DNA of 30,166 bases from a virus: positions 1-30,166 of IMG/VR virus record IMGVR_UViG_3300011271_000015; one strand, given 5' to 3'. A program made the position numbers and the translations under genes. Positions 15,940-23,404 of this stretch are shown in pieces (position 1 is the first letter of the stretch; every line of letters begins with the position of its first letter). The notes below the pieces were generated by a model. The model worked only from the letters and a program-made list of their open reading frames with translations. It did no database searches and was not told the DNA's origin.

Positions 15940-16155
15940 TCATTTCTTTCTCACGTGCCGCGACGCACCGGCCTTGTAGCCGCCGCCTTTTCGCTTGAAC
16001 AGCTTGCACCACATATCCTCGCCGATCGGCCCATCGACGAGTTCGCACTTCCCGGTTTCGGTAGCTTCGTTCTCAGCCGCCTCGATGAAATGCGTGCAGG
16101 CGCCGCAATGGTCGCCGCCAAGGCTGTAGTCGACCGACGCCTTGCTGCGTTTCAC
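15940..16155 (-). CDS. Small four-cysteine protein (Fe-S/zinc-type)
   Basis: This 71-residue protein has a GTG start at 16155. It has DYSLGGDHCGACTHF, then KCELVDG, then MWCKLFKRKGGGY, and ends with a basic tail SRHVRKK. The four cysteines in the order HCxxC...C...WC and the phrase C-x-L-V-x-G-x-I match small phage proteins that look like minimal high-potential iron-sulfur proteins or zinc knuckles. The ligand cannot be told from sequence. It is the last gene of the cluster before the capsid leader. No other Met is available, so GTG is chosen. The C-terminus resembles that of the preceding 59-residue protein (HVRKK in both). Confidence 0.62.
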   Translation of the reverse strand: MKRSKASVDYSLGGDHCGACTHFIEAAENEATETGKCELVDGPIGEDMWCKLFKRKGGGYKAGASRHVRKK

Positions 16156-16162
16156 GTGAAAC

Positions 16163-16342
16163 TCACTTCTTGCGTACGTGCTTGACTAGATTGCCAATTT
16201 TGCGGCCTTTGTCCGCGGCCTGGTAGTCTTTGGCGACAGCGGCCGGGGCAGGCTTCTTGCCATGGGCGCGGAGTTTGGCGCGCCCGGCTGCGGTACGAGA
16301 CATCGCCATGAAGCCCGCTTGAGCCTGGCTAACTGACGGCAT
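16163..16342 (-). CDS. Short basic phage protein (59 aa)
   Basis: The protein begins MPSVSQAQAGFMAMSR, continues with AKLRAHGKKPAPA and ends KIGNLVKHVRKK. A clear AGAAGG ribosome site sits about 9 bases before ATG 16342, which decides the start over the internal Met codons. Very short lysine-rich proteins starting M-P-x-V-S-x-A-Q and ending with K-G-x-K-[IL] runs are frequent in phage head gene clusters. Their function is unknown, though nucleic-acid binding is plausible from the charge. It overlaps the 3' 157 bases of the 16186-16422 frame in another register. Confidence 0.62.
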   Translation of the reverse strand: MPSVSQAQAGFMAMSRTAAGRAKLRAHGKKPAPAAVAKDYQAADKGRKIGNLVKHVRKK

Positions 16343-16422
16343 AGCCGTTCTACCTTCTTCTCTAATTCCACAATCCTGTTGGCCTGATCAGCGATGATCT
16401 TGTTGTAGCTCTGGCGTTTCAC
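16186..16422 (-). CDS. Small coiled-coil protein with GTG start, overlapping its neighbour
   Basis: The GTG at 16422 overlaps the upstream stop as GTGA. The first ~37 residues (VKRQSYNKIIADQANRIVEL, then EKKVERLCRQLARLK) form a regular heptad coiled coil that would not be expected by chance. From about residue 27 onward the frame runs over the gene at 16163-16342, and its last ~40 residues are Pro/Arg-rich, low-quality sequence (78 residues in total). The N-terminal part is well supported. The C-terminal part may be only the consequence of the overlap. Confidence 0.5.
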   Translation of the reverse strand: MKRQSYNKIIADQANRIVELEKKVERLCRQLARLKRASWRCLVPQPGAPNSAPMARSLPRPLSPKTTRPRTKAAKLAI

Positions 16423-16799
16423 GGCCGCTTGTCTAGCTCCACATGGGCAAGGTGCTTGCGGGCGCGATTGTAGCGCTCGACCGTCTCGCGGTTCGACATA
16501 TACACAGGCTGGAGCGCACCCTTGCAGGGATGACCACAAAATCCCACGCCGGTGATGACACAGTGTTCGGCAGTGCAGTCCACCGGGCAATCGGTCCTGG
16601 TGATGCCGAGGAATTCGCGCGGTGCAGCCGTAGGTTTTTTCAGAAGAATCCTTGGCGGATCAAGTTCCGCTAATTTCCCGACCGCAGCAATAGCCCGTTT
16701 GCGCTCCGCGGCGGCACGCTCTCGGCCGGCCCTCATCTTTGCCTTAAGTTCTTCACTCATCACACGTTTCGGCCTGTCGGCGACAGTTTCCGGCTGCAT
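16419..16799 (-). CDS. Basic Cys-cluster protein, function unknown
   Basis: This 126-residue protein has a strong AGGAGT ribosome site 5-6 bases before ATG 16799. Residues about 10-45 are a highly charged helix (KRVMSEELKAKMRAGRERAA). A compact cysteine cluster lies in the middle: DCPVDCTAEHCVITGVGFCG, followed by HPCKG, in all five cysteines and two histidines, which suggests a zinc site. The C-terminal helix is RETVERYNRARKHLAHVEL. It lies between scaffold and capsid genes, where virion-assembly factors are common. I do not know the family. Confidence 0.62.
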   Translation of the reverse strand: MQPETVADRPKRVMSEELKAKMRAGRERAAAERKRAIAAVGKLAELDPPRILLKKPTAAPREFLGITRTDCPVDCTAEHCVITGVGFCGHPCKGALQPVYMSNRETVERYNRARKHLAHVELDKRP

Positions 16800-16816
16800 C
16801 AGTCACTCCTTATATA

Positions 16817-17632
16817 CTAGGACGCTGCGGCGATCTGTTCGGACAGGGCCCGGAACTCGCGCCAGGTCGCGGCATCGCCCTTGTTGAGTTTGGCGCCCCA
16901 GGCTTTGTCAGCCTCAAGTTCCGCCAGGCGCGCCTTCGCACCCTGCGCCGTGGTGGGGGCGCCCGGTGTTACACCGTCGACGTAAGGGGCTTCCTTGAAG
17001 CCGGCGCCGATCTTGCGGAAGATTTCCGCCGCCCGGTCGTAGCCGATCACGCCGGCCAGCTTATCGTACTCGGGTTGCGAGATTTCCAGACGCTTAAGCG
17101 CCTGCAACGAATAGTTTTCATTCTCTGCCCGATTGGCGCCCCAATCCTTGAGGACTTTCTGTATCTGCGCCGTCTTCTCGGATTCGCGGATCGTCGCTTC
17201 GGCATTGTCGGCATCGTCCAGGTATTTGATGACAGCCTTGACGATGTCCGGTGCCTTGTCCTTGGCAACGTTGGCCTTGTGCAGCTCCGAGCGCATCGCG
17301 GTGGTGAACTGCTCGTCCAGCTCGGTACCATCGGTGAACTTGATACCGGCGAAATCGTATTCCTTCACGTCCTTTGGCACGCCGAGGCGCTGGTAGATGC
17401 CTTTCCAGCCGTCCGCATCGTCAGCCTTCTCGGGCAGGCGCAAAATGCGATCTTGCGGCACGCCCAAGTGCTTCTCGGCATTGCGGTAATGCTCGGTGAT
17501 CTTGGTGGCGAACGCCTTCTGATCGGTGAGGTCGTAGCCCTTGTTCTGCCAGAACCCCAAGGTTTCCGCCTCGACGCCCTGGTGCCACGGCGTTGCAGGG
17601 ACCACAACAGGCGTTACAACAGGATCAACCAT
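16817..17632 (-). CDS. Capsid scaffolding protein
   Basis: This 271-residue acidic protein is rich in Ala, Asp, Glu and Lys. It has GFWQNKGYDLTDQKAFATKI near the start, then KADDADGWKGIYQRLGVPKD and EYDFAGIKFTDGTELDE. A central helical part and a C-terminal helix (TAQGAKARLAELEADKAWGA, then LNKGDAATWREFRALSEQIA) follow. This W-x-x-[IL]-Y-x-[RK]-L-G-x-P followed by Y-x-[FL] architecture, located between portal and capsid genes, is that of podovirus scaffold proteins, which nucleate the procapsid and leave before packaging. The start overlaps the Bbp19-like gene by 8 bases. Confidence 0.82.
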   Translation of the reverse strand: MVDPVVTPVVVPATPWHQGVEAETLGFWQNKGYDLTDQKAFATKITEHYRNAEKHLGVPQDRILRLPEKADDADGWKGIYQRLGVPKDVKEYDFAGIKFTDGTELDEQFTTAMRSELHKANVAKDKAPDIVKAVIKYLDDADNAEATIRESEKTAQIQKVLKDWGANRAENENYSLQALKRLEISQPEYDKLAGVIGYDRAAEIFRKIGAGFKEAPYVDGVTPGAPTTAQGAKARLAELEADKAWGAKLNKGDAATWREFRALSEQIAAAS

Positions 17633-17897
17633 TCGTCTCTCCGATCTTGACGTGTCTGCCGGTATAGAGCCCGTACAGCTGTTCGGTGCTCAATTCGAGG
17701 TGGCGCGCGATGTGCAGCCACACCTCAAGACAGCCCACCCGCATCATGGTTTCGTCGCGGTCGCCCGGCGCGTAGGGTCCCTCTGTCGCCCGGCAGAACG
17801 CCTGCAAGTCCGTCAGCACGCGCTGGCCGGCCGGCGAACCAAACGCGAGCTGGTAGTCGCGCTTCTTTTCCTCGACGATCAGCCTGGCCTTGCTCAT
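17625..17897 (-). CDS. Bbp19-like phage protein
   Basis: This 90-residue protein contains DYQLAFGSPAGQRVLTDLQA, FCRATEG, the signature PGDRDETMMRVGCLEVWLHI and LELSTEQLYGLY. The R-D-Y-x-x-x-F-x-x-x-x-G-x-x-V-L followed by F-x-P-x-x-R-x-x-x-x-x-x-x-G-x-x-x-x-x-L pattern is that of the Bbp19 family, which is encoded between portal and scaffold in many short-tailed phages. Its molecular role is not established. ATGA overlap with the portal stop (17894-17897) and an 8-base overlap with the scaffold show tight coupling. Confidence 0.78.
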   Translation of the reverse strand: MSKARLIVEEKKRDYQLAFGSPAGQRVLTDLQAFCRATEGPYAPGDRDETMMRVGCLEVWLHIARHLELSTEQLYGLYTGRHVKIGETNG

Positions 17898-19651
17898 GCC
17901 GGAACCATCTGCTGTTGCTGCGACGACCCGCCACCCGGCTGCATCTCAGGCCCCGCAACCTTGGCGGTCTTGGCTCGCGCGTTCATCAGCGCGGCCTGGC
18001 CGGGCATGGCCTCGATCTGCTGCTTCTGCGCCTGCACCTTCGCTCTAGCCTTACGCACTTCGGCAACCTGCCGATCATCGTACCGCCACGTTTCGGGCAC
18101 GCCTGTGATGTCCATTATCGCCGGGCCGGCAACATCCCAATTGATGCGATCGAGCGGCGCCGGATCGCCAGTAATGGCGATCGTCTCGCGCACCGAGTCG
18201 ACGTAGCGGAAGAGGCCCGCCGCCTCATTGGACTTCGCGGCCTTGGCAAGCGGCGAGGTGTCGGTCACCTTGTAGTTCCCGCGCGCCTCCCGCAGCCGTG
18301 GCGGCATCGGATCGAGCGCTCCCATGCTGGAGGCGAGGTCCATCTCGCGCTCGACCATCTGGCCAACATATTCCGAGTGCTGCCGGCCGAGCGTCGGGGC
18401 CACCAGCATGCCCTTCTCGTTGACGAGCTCGATTACCTGCGTGGCGGTCATGTTGGGGTGTTCGGTCAGCACTTTGAAGAGGCTCACCAGAAACGTATCG
18501 TCGATGAGGCCACGCTCCTCGCCCATCATCTTTTCGGTGATCTGGATTCCTCCGGTCGGCAGGATGTGGACGAGCTGCTTGCCGTCGGCGGTGACGCCAC
18601 CTTTGTTCAAAGCGCCGGGTCGAAGGGAGAAATCGATGAGGCCATCGTCAGCCAAGAGTAGAACCGGATCTGCAGCTCGGTGTCCCGACTTGAGGAACAT
18701 GCGCTTTTCGGCGTTGAGGGTCTTGAGAGCAGGAAGGACAATTTGCGCAGGTCCGCGGCCGTAGGCTTCGTTCGGTGTCTGGTCATAGCGGCTCACCGCA
18801 AACGGAAATACCCGGTAACCGCCTTCTGGCTGCATCAGGCAGTTGCCTTCGATCGACACGTAGTATGAAGCGAACGGCAGACCCTTGGCATCGAGGCGTT
18901 CGGGGTCGTAGTCGTGCTGCGGCTTGACGACGTGCAGGAATTGATAGGGCCACGGATTTGACTGTTCGAGCGCGGGGCGCAGATTTTCCGGCAAAGCGTC
19001 AAGGCCCCACTTCTGAACCGCCTGGTAGGCAGTGAGACGGAACCAACGGATCAGGCGATCGACCTTGCCCTGGTGGTTCTCGCCGTAGAAGGTCTCGCCG
19101 AGCGGCACCGCCCGGTAGCGCAAGCCGCGTTCGCCACCGTGCCAGCGGCCGTCGAAGGAGTCGACGTACATGGTAGCGTTGCCGAACGCGCCAAGCGACT
19201 GCCAGTTGTTGTAGTTCTGAGCGGAGAAATTCGCGTTGGCGGCGTAGCGCATCCGGAACAGTGTGCGCACGGTCGATTCGAACCACAGCCGCGATTGGCG
19301 GTCCTTCATCACGTAGTCGAAGTCGGATTCGAGACCGTGCCAGAACATGTTGCGCGGGGTGACAAGGCTGTCGGCGATGGCGCAGAAACGGTGCAGCGCA
19401 AGGCCGCCGGAAGCGTCGATCTGCTCTTCCGTCTTTTTCTGTCCTGGCCAGTTGAAGTTGCCGTAGTAGAAAGTGTTGCGCGAGGTCGGCAGAATGAGCC
19501 GTGCGGCCTCTTCCCACTGAAGCGCGAATTGGTTGCGCCAAACCTGGAACTGCGCAAATTCCTGCATGAGGTAGCCGACCAGCTCATATTCCCACTGGGG
19601 AACCTGCCGTGGCGTTTTCTTGGCTAGCGTGGTGACAAGATCGTTGGCCAT
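17894..19651 (-). CDS. Portal (head-to-tail connector) protein
   Basis: This 585-residue protein is counted from ATG 19651 (MANDLVTTLAKKTPRQVPQW), which overlaps the upstream stop as TGATG. The open frame reaches 19891, but the additional sequence is arginine-rich and is the wrong-frame extension of the upstream gene. Conserved connector features are seen: NQFALQWEEAARLILP, ASGGLALHRFCAIADSLVTP (T7 gp8-like start of the wing), SLGAFGNATMYVD, PFAVSRYDQTPNEAYGRGPA, ILPALKTLNAEKRMFLKSGH, LTEHPNMTATQVIELVNEKG and PTLGRQHSEYVGQMVEREMD. Twelve copies form the DNA channel at one capsid vertex and bind terminase and then tail tubular protein A. The C-terminus is Gln-rich (SSQQQQMVPA). Confidence 0.93.
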   Translation of the reverse strand: MANDLVTTLAKKTPRQVPQWEYELVGYLMQEFAQFQVWRNQFALQWEEAARLILPTSRNTFYYGNFNWPGQKKTEEQIDASGGLALHRFCAIADSLVTPRNMFWHGLESDFDYVMKDRQSRLWFESTVRTLFRMRYAANANFSAQNYNNWQSLGAFGNATMYVDSFDGRWHGGERGLRYRAVPLGETFYGENHQGKVDRLIRWFRLTAYQAVQKWGLDALPENLRPALEQSNPWPYQFLHVVKPQHDYDPERLDAKGLPFASYYVSIEGNCLMQPEGGYRVFPFAVSRYDQTPNEAYGRGPAQIVLPALKTLNAEKRMFLKSGHRAADPVLLLADDGLIDFSLRPGALNKGGVTADGKQLVHILPTGGIQITEKMMGEERGLIDDTFLVSLFKVLTEHPNMTATQVIELVNEKGMLVAPTLGRQHSEYVGQMVEREMDLASSMGALDPMPPRLREARGNYKVTDTSPLAKAAKSNEAAGLFRYVDSVRETIAITGDPAPLDRINWDVAGPAIMDITGVPETWRYDDRQVAEVRKARAKVQAQKQQIEAMPGQAALMNARAKTAKVAGPEMQPGGGSSQQQQMVPA

Positions 19652-20130
19652 CAATGCACCACGAGGCGGCGCGCATCCGGGTCGGCAGGATCCATGGTGG
19701 GATCGAGCCGCCGGTCGGCCACTACCCAATTCCTGGCGGCGGCAAACAGCTGACGGCGGTCGTCGTCGTTGAACTTCAGGCGATCGGCGAGACGGCGAAA
19801 CGAGGTTTCCATGTCGCGAAGCGAGAAAAAAACAACGTTGTCCTTTCGGACATATCCATCGCCACGCAGCACCATGTCGACCACGATCCATCCGCGCTTA
19901 TTGATCTTCGCAGCTGAGCAAATGAACGGCGCACGAATACCGGCAAAGCGGGGAAAAACCGCTTTCAACAGGATCAGAAACGCATCATCGAAATTGTGTG
20001 CCAGGACCGAGATGACAACTGCACCAAGTCTCCCCTTATCGTGCACCTCACGCAGCACGCGGCCCTGCCACGTCTCACAAAGGTCCTGGACATGGCGGTT
20101 GAAGTCGAGGTCGAGCACCGCCCCCGTCAT
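19651..20130 (-). CDS. Conserved protein between terminase and portal, function unknown
   Basis: This 159-residue protein is counted from ATG 20130 (MTGAVLDLDFNRHVQDLCET), which overlaps the preceding stop as ATGA. A longer frame up to 20418 reads as arginine-rich noise. It contains alternating strands and helices: RLGAVVISVLAHNFDDAFLI, an ICSAAKINKRGWIVVDMVL strand pair, RKDNVVFFSLRDMETSFRRL, and then DRLKFNDDDRRQLFAAARNW. The C-terminus is acidic with PTMDPADPD. The family recurs in podovirus packaging clusters, as far as I recall, but has no known role. A small alpha/beta fold with a helical tail is likely. Confidence 0.65.
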   Translation of the reverse strand: MTGAVLDLDFNRHVQDLCETWQGRVLREVHDKGRLGAVVISVLAHNFDDAFLILLKAVFPRFAGIRAPFICSAAKINKRGWIVVDMVLRGDGYVRKDNVVFFSLRDMETSFRRLADRLKFNDDDRRQLFAAARNWVVADRRLDPTMDPADPDARRLVVH

Positions 20131-20375
20131 CGGCCGTAGCTCCCGAACAGCTGGGAAGCGAAGCCGCCACGGCCTGAGCCGGCGCCGAAGATCGAACCAG
20201 CGCCAGTCTGCTGCCTGCCGAATAGGCCACCAATGCCAGACTGGTCCTGCAACGCCTTCAGTCGGCGCCTTCGCTCCTCGTCGGTCTCGCCTTGCACCTG
20301 GTCGGCAAGCTGGTCGCCGAGACCAAGCGAGATTGCCGGGTTGAGAGAGCCGAGAGACATGCCGGGTGTTGCCAT
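20127..20375 (-). CDS. Small conserved packaging-cluster protein
   Basis: This 82-residue protein starts MATPGMSLGSLNPAISLGLG, continues with DQLADQVQGETDEERRRRLK and ends in a Gly/Ser/Phe-rich low-complexity tail (GRGGFASQLFGSYGR). The M-S-L-G-S-L-N-P-A-[IV]-S-L-G-L-G-D-Q-L string is frequent in phages of this type directly upstream of the portal cluster. The function is unknown. Copy 3 of the repeated element and an operator-like inverted repeat lie just upstream of its ATG, so it may be the first gene of a transcription unit that runs on into the portal. Confidence 0.66.
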   Translation of the reverse strand: MATPGMSLGSLNPAISLGLGDQLADQVQGETDEERRRRLKALQDQSGIGGLFGRQQTGAGSIFGAGSGRGGFASQLFGSYGR

Positions 20376-20395
20376 GGCGGCATGGTGTTGCCAGT

Positions 20396-20416
20396 GTTGC
20401 TATCCGGCAACGCACC
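20396..20416 (-). promoter_or_regulatory. Repeated element copy 3 joined to a GTTGC-N6-GCAAC inverted repeat
   Basis: GGTGCGTTGCC (minus strand) occupies 20406-20416, 1 base past the stop codon of the zinc-ribbon gene and about 30 bases upstream of ATG 20375. GTTGC (20396-20400) and GCAAC (20407-20411) form an inverted repeat with a 6-base spacer that shares bases with the element. The same GTTGC-N6-GCAAC layout occurs at 23172-23187 next to copy 4. Confidence 0.5.
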
Positions 20417-20417
20417 A

Positions 20418-20609
20418 CTATCGTAGGACTGTCGGATCAATCATCTTGTTGATGTCACAATGGATCGCAACGCCAGCCTCAAACTGACGCGGGTGCAACC
20501 AATGACATGCTGGGCACTCGATTAGCAAAGCCCTGCTCTCAAACTCCTGGATATGACGGGCGAAGGTCGTATCGCAGTGCTTGCAGTAAAATTTTTCCGG
20601 CTTTCTCAT
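20418..20609 (-). CDS. Zinc-ribbon protein (63 aa)
   Basis: This protein begins MRKPEKFYCKHCDTTFARHI and contains IECPACHWLHPRQFEAG. Two CxxC pairs (CKHC, CPAC) and nearby histidines make a zinc ribbon. It starts at ATG 20609, which overlaps the terminase stop as TGATG. The codon before is a TTG and is less likely to be used. Small zinc proteins downstream of terL are sometimes translation regulators (Com-like) or packaging helpers, but here there is only the zinc motif and the position to go on. Confidence 0.62.
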   Translation of the reverse strand: MRKPEKFYCKHCDTTFARHIQEFESRALLIECPACHWLHPRQFEAGVAIHCDINKMIDPTVLR

Positions 20610-22153
20610 CAATCCAAATCGAAATTGATATCCTTGGCCAGATTGCCTTCGGGCCCGGCGGGACGGCCGCGGAACTTGGTTGCGGTGCGGAAGTTCACCG
20701 GGGTCTTGGCATAGCGAATGTCCATCACCAGCTGCCGGGTCGCGGACATCAGGTCATCGTCGACCTTCACCACCAAGCCGTCCTTGCGGTGATAGCCCTG
20801 GTATTCGTCGAACCATTCCGACAGATGCGCGGCAACGAGCAGGCCGCCGCGTCCGAACCGCCGGTCCATCTCATCGATGCCGTTCTCGAACTTGAAACTG
20901 CCGTCAAGAAATTGCGCCCAGGTTGGCCGCATCGCCAAGCCCAGCCTTCGATACACTGCCGCTACCGTCTCACCCGACATCAGGCTCGCCGCCCTGCCGC
21001 CGTCGTGGGGCCACGCCACGGGAGCGTCCCACATGGGGTGCGGCTTGATGGCCGCTACGTGCATGGGGGCTTGCCCGAGGAGTCGTACAGCGTGGACAAT
21101 GTAGATGATGTCATTATCACGGTCCCAAGCAGCAAGTACCGCTGCAAAGGGGTGGCCTCCCGTAAGGCTTCCTGAATGTCTGAAGTCGACACCCCATAAC
21201 CAAGGCCAATACGCCGGAAAATCGGCAGGGTCTTTGGTATGCCTGATCCGGTCGGATGGTGTTTCAAAGACCGCTCCTTCGCCCTGCATATCGGCGCCGT
21301 AGGCCCGGGTCGCCCGCTGGTGCTCCTTATACCTGGAGACGATCGCCGGGATGTCCTGGTCCGGAATGTGCCCGCCGCGGCTGACAGCGCAGTCGTCGAT
21401 CGTCATCAGGACTTCGGCAGTTCCTTCGGTCCGGGTCTTGAACCGCTTGCGCACCGGCGACAGGCCCAGCATCGGGGTCATGGTCACCACGACCTTGCCC
21501 CGGGTCGTCGTCAGCCGCGCCAGACACTCGCCGTAGACCTCGTCGTCGCCCGGGTCCTCGTCGATCCACATTTCATCGACCGGCTCGCCCTGGAAAGCCT
21601 TGCGGCCCATCTCGTAGGTCTTGAACCGGATTACCGCGGTGCCGCCGTTTTCTCGTCGTAGGGTAACGCTGTCGACAAAGTCCGCAATTCCTCTAGCCAT
21701 AGCAGGTTTTCCGACGATATTGTCGAGGGGGATGAGGCCAGTACCAAGGCCACCTTCCTGCATAATGTCGCCAAGTAGTTTGGTCTGAACACCTGCTCTG
21801 GTGGTAGTGCTGGTGTCGCAGGCAGCCCATCCCAGAAAGTCGAAAGGTCTTTCGATCGCAGGGGGGACTTCGAACCGTCTTCCATCGTACCACTCCGGGT
21901 ATAGAGACAGCGCATCCATCGTCATCTGCGCTGCGGCAGCATGAGTTTTTCCCAATTGATTTCCTGCGCGCAACATGCACTCGGCCGCAAGCAATCCGTG
22001 AAACTGCGCCTGCTTCAGGCTCGGCCGGTAGAAATCAAACCGACGATACTTCCGCCGGTACTCGAACTCGGTGCACATTTTCTTGGCGTGCCGCCGGATC
22101 GCGTTCGGGTCGGGGCCGTCATCCTTCGACAAGTGCTCAGGATCGTTGGTCAT
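20609..22153 (-). CDS. terL: Terminase large subunit
   Basis: This 514-residue protein is the ATP-driven DNA-packaging motor and headful or cohesive-end nuclease. Visible motifs are Walker A RAGNQLGKT (residues 62-70), an adenine-binding-type sequence before it (YRPSLKQAQFH), Walker B with catalytic acid MWIDED (195-200), and a coupling motif VVVTMTP (about 221-227). The C-terminal RNase H-like nuclease begins GVDFRHSGSL with D323. Length and motif spacing are normal. It overlaps the 66-residue gene upstream (ATGA, 22150-22153) and the zinc-ribbon gene downstream. Its place as an early gene of the minus-strand block is usual for short-tailed phages. Confidence 0.95.
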   Translation of the reverse strand: MTNDPEHLSKDDGPDPNAIRRHAKKMCTEFEYRRKYRRFDFYRPSLKQAQFHGLLAAECMLRAGNQLGKTHAAAAQMTMDALSLYPEWYDGRRFEVPPAIERPFDFLGWAACDTSTTTRAGVQTKLLGDIMQEGGLGTGLIPLDNIVGKPAMARGIADFVDSVTLRRENGGTAVIRFKTYEMGRKAFQGEPVDEMWIDEDPGDDEVYGECLARLTTTRGKVVVTMTPMLGLSPVRKRFKTRTEGTAEVLMTIDDCAVSRGGHIPDQDIPAIVSRYKEHQRATRAYGADMQGEGAVFETPSDRIRHTKDPADFPAYWPWLWGVDFRHSGSLTGGHPFAAVLAAWDRDNDIIYIVHAVRLLGQAPMHVAAIKPHPMWDAPVAWPHDGGRAASLMSGETVAAVYRRLGLAMRPTWAQFLDGSFKFENGIDEMDRRFGRGGLLVAAHLSEWFDEYQGYHRKDGLVVKVDDDLMSATRQLVMDIRYAKTPVNFRTATKFRGRPAGPEGNLAKDINFDLD

Positions 22154-22350
22154 CTGCTGGTAATCGGCATCGTTCCCAACCTGCGTCTAATCTCAGCAAC
22201 CTGCTCCTCAAGTTCTTCCGGTCCGGTTCCGTTGAACATGTAAGTTCTTAGCTGCTCCTCAACCATTCTAGTGTCAGCTCCGAATAACTTGAAAACAAGT
22301 GCGGCACGAAGCCGATCAATTTCTTGAATGCTGTATTTACGGCTTATCAT
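22150..22350 (-). CDS. Small helical protein upstream of terL
   Basis: This 66-residue protein (MISRKYSIQEIDRLRAALVF...) is charged and predicted to be helical throughout. It contains ADTRMVEEQLRTYMFNGTGP and ELEEQVAEIRRRLG. It overlaps both neighbours by four bases (ATGA). A helper of terminase assembly is possible from position alone. It is not recognised by sequence. Confidence 0.6.
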   Translation of the reverse strand: MISRKYSIQEIDRLRAALVFKLFGADTRMVEEQLRTYMFNGTGPEELEEQVAEIRRRLGTMPITSR

Positions 22351-22550
22351 GCTCGATCACCTTTCGTTTCCCGCTCAGCCGCCTGAAAATCACCAAGCAG
22401 CACGCGTATCTCTTCCAGCTCCACAGCCGCCCGACCCCTGGTAAAAGGCGGCTCCGTAATCTCGCGGAACGCAGCCGCTGCAAAAAATCCCTCCGCCCGC
22501 TGCAAAACCTTGAACGCCCTCGCCAGCAATTCACTTTGGCTCATGCTCAA
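22347..22550 (-). CDS. Small helical protein between terminase subunits
   Basis: This 67-residue protein (MSMSQSELLARAFKVLQRAE...) has two amphipathic helices with a short loop (EITEPPFTRGR) and ends in VELEEIRVLLGDFQAAERET. It begins inside the last codons of the small-terminase gene. The Met at 22544 is an alternative start. Its stop overlaps the next start as ATGA. No known family is evident. Confidence 0.58.
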   Translation of the reverse strand: MSMSQSELLARAFKVLQRAEGFFAAAAFREITEPPFTRGRAAVELEEIRVLLGDFQAAERETKGDRA

Positions 22551-23124
22551 TCACCTTCATCTTGCTGTCGCGCTCAAGCAGCATCTTCTCGTACCGCGCC
22601 AACCCGGAATGCCCGAACTGCTCCACCAGCTTGTCGCGAGGAACCGCCATCGAACGCAGATAGGCGAGAGCTTCCAGGGCCGCGTCAGTATGACTCAGCT
22701 CGATCGTGCCAGAGTGACGGTGGTCAACCAGCACCTTCTCGCCAAACCCAATCCGCGACAGCACCGCCGTCACCGCCTTGAAGTGATCCGGGTGATCGGG
22801 TTTCAACACCAGGGTTTCCAAAGCCGAGATCGCCGTCAGCCCAAGGCTGCCAAGGTTCCTCCACCCGCACTCGTGGATCGCCTCAATAATCGCAGGCTTC
22901 TGCCGCAACTCAAATGCCCGAACCTTCGCAGCCTCACTGGCATTCGAATACCCAGCCGCGATCGCAGCCTTGTACCCAATCCCCCCATTGCAAACCATGA
23001 ACCACACGAACGCCCGCTCCCGAGGAAGCAAAGCCGCCATCTTCGGACCAATGTCCAAATTATCAGGCAACGATGGTAACGGGTTAACGGAGTAAGGTAC
23101 CTTTGGACGGGTGCTACGTGCCAT
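22531..23124 (-). CDS. terS: Terminase small subunit candidate
   Basis: This 197-residue protein is the first gene of the packaging block. After a basic, proline-rich N-terminus there is a helix-turn-helix-type stretch: LPRERAFVWFMVCNGG, then YKAAIAAGYSNASEAAKVRA, FELRQKPAIIEAI and a long helical C-terminal half. The A-A-x-x-A-G-Y-S followed by R-x-x-x-L-x-x-x-P-x-[IV]-x-x-A-I arrangement is typical of Terminase_2-type small subunits, which recognise the packaging site and load terL. The site it binds may lie in the 301-base gap upstream, or within its own gene. The gene-order support is strong. Confidence 0.82.
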   Translation of the reverse strand: MARSTRPKVPYSVNPLPSLPDNLDIGPKMAALLPRERAFVWFMVCNGGIGYKAAIAAGYSNASEAAKVRAFELRQKPAIIEAIHECGWRNLGSLGLTAISALETLVLKPDHPDHFKAVTAVLSRIGFGEKVLVDHRHSGTIELSHTDAALEALAYLRSMAVPRDKLVEQFGHSGLARYEKMLLERDSKMKVIEHEPK

Positions 23125-23155
23125 AATACCACAAGTACAGTAATTCGGTTACTCA

Positions 23156-23166
23156 GGCAACGCACC
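23156..23166 (-). promoter_or_regulatory. Repeated 11-base element, copy 4
   Basis: GGTGCGTTGCC on the minus strand, 32 bases upstream of the small-terminase start and so ahead of the whole packaging and virion block. The flank after it (TGAGT) differs from the GG seen in copies 1-3. On the upstream side it is immediately preceded by an inverted repeat (23171-23188). Confidence 0.5.
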
Positions 23167-23170
23167 ATAC

Positions 23171-23188
23171 TGTTGCTAATGTGCAACA
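23171..23188. promoter_or_regulatory. Operator-like inverted repeat
   Basis: TGTTGC, a TAATGT spacer, then GCAACA: perfect 6-base arms with a 6-base spacer. It has the same GTTGC-N6-GCAAC geometry as at 20396-20411. It lies about 47 bases upstream of the small-terminase start, in a suitable place for a phage repressor or activator. Confidence 0.45.
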
Positions 23189-23252
23189 CCTTCTCTGGCC
23201 AGTCCGCGAAAGAGAGAGTGGAGGTACCGATCTCGGCAGTCCCAACCGTCTG

Positions 23253-23273
23253 CCCCCACCCCCACCCCACCCC
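23253..23273 (-). other. G-quadruplex-type tract
   Basis: On the minus strand four runs of guanine (4, 4, 5 and 5 bases) are separated by single T bases, an ideal pattern for an intramolecular G-quadruplex. It lies about 130 bases upstream of the small-terminase start, on the strand that would be mRNA-like. The rest of the gap 23125-23425 holds no open frame that I believe in. It contains the repeat elements listed, small hairpins (for example GGTGG-CAAT-CCACC at 23303-23316) and AT-poor DNA. It may be the packaging-site region or a regulatory leader. Confidence 0.45.
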
Positions 23274-23404
23274 GGTACATTCCTACCTGCACCACGAACC
23301 AAGGTGGCAATCCACCAATCCAATCCTGGGAGGAGGCTGGGAGCTGTAACCAATAGCCCAATCATATCAGTTGTTTGCACTCCCTTGGTTGGGGAGTATC
23401 GTAA

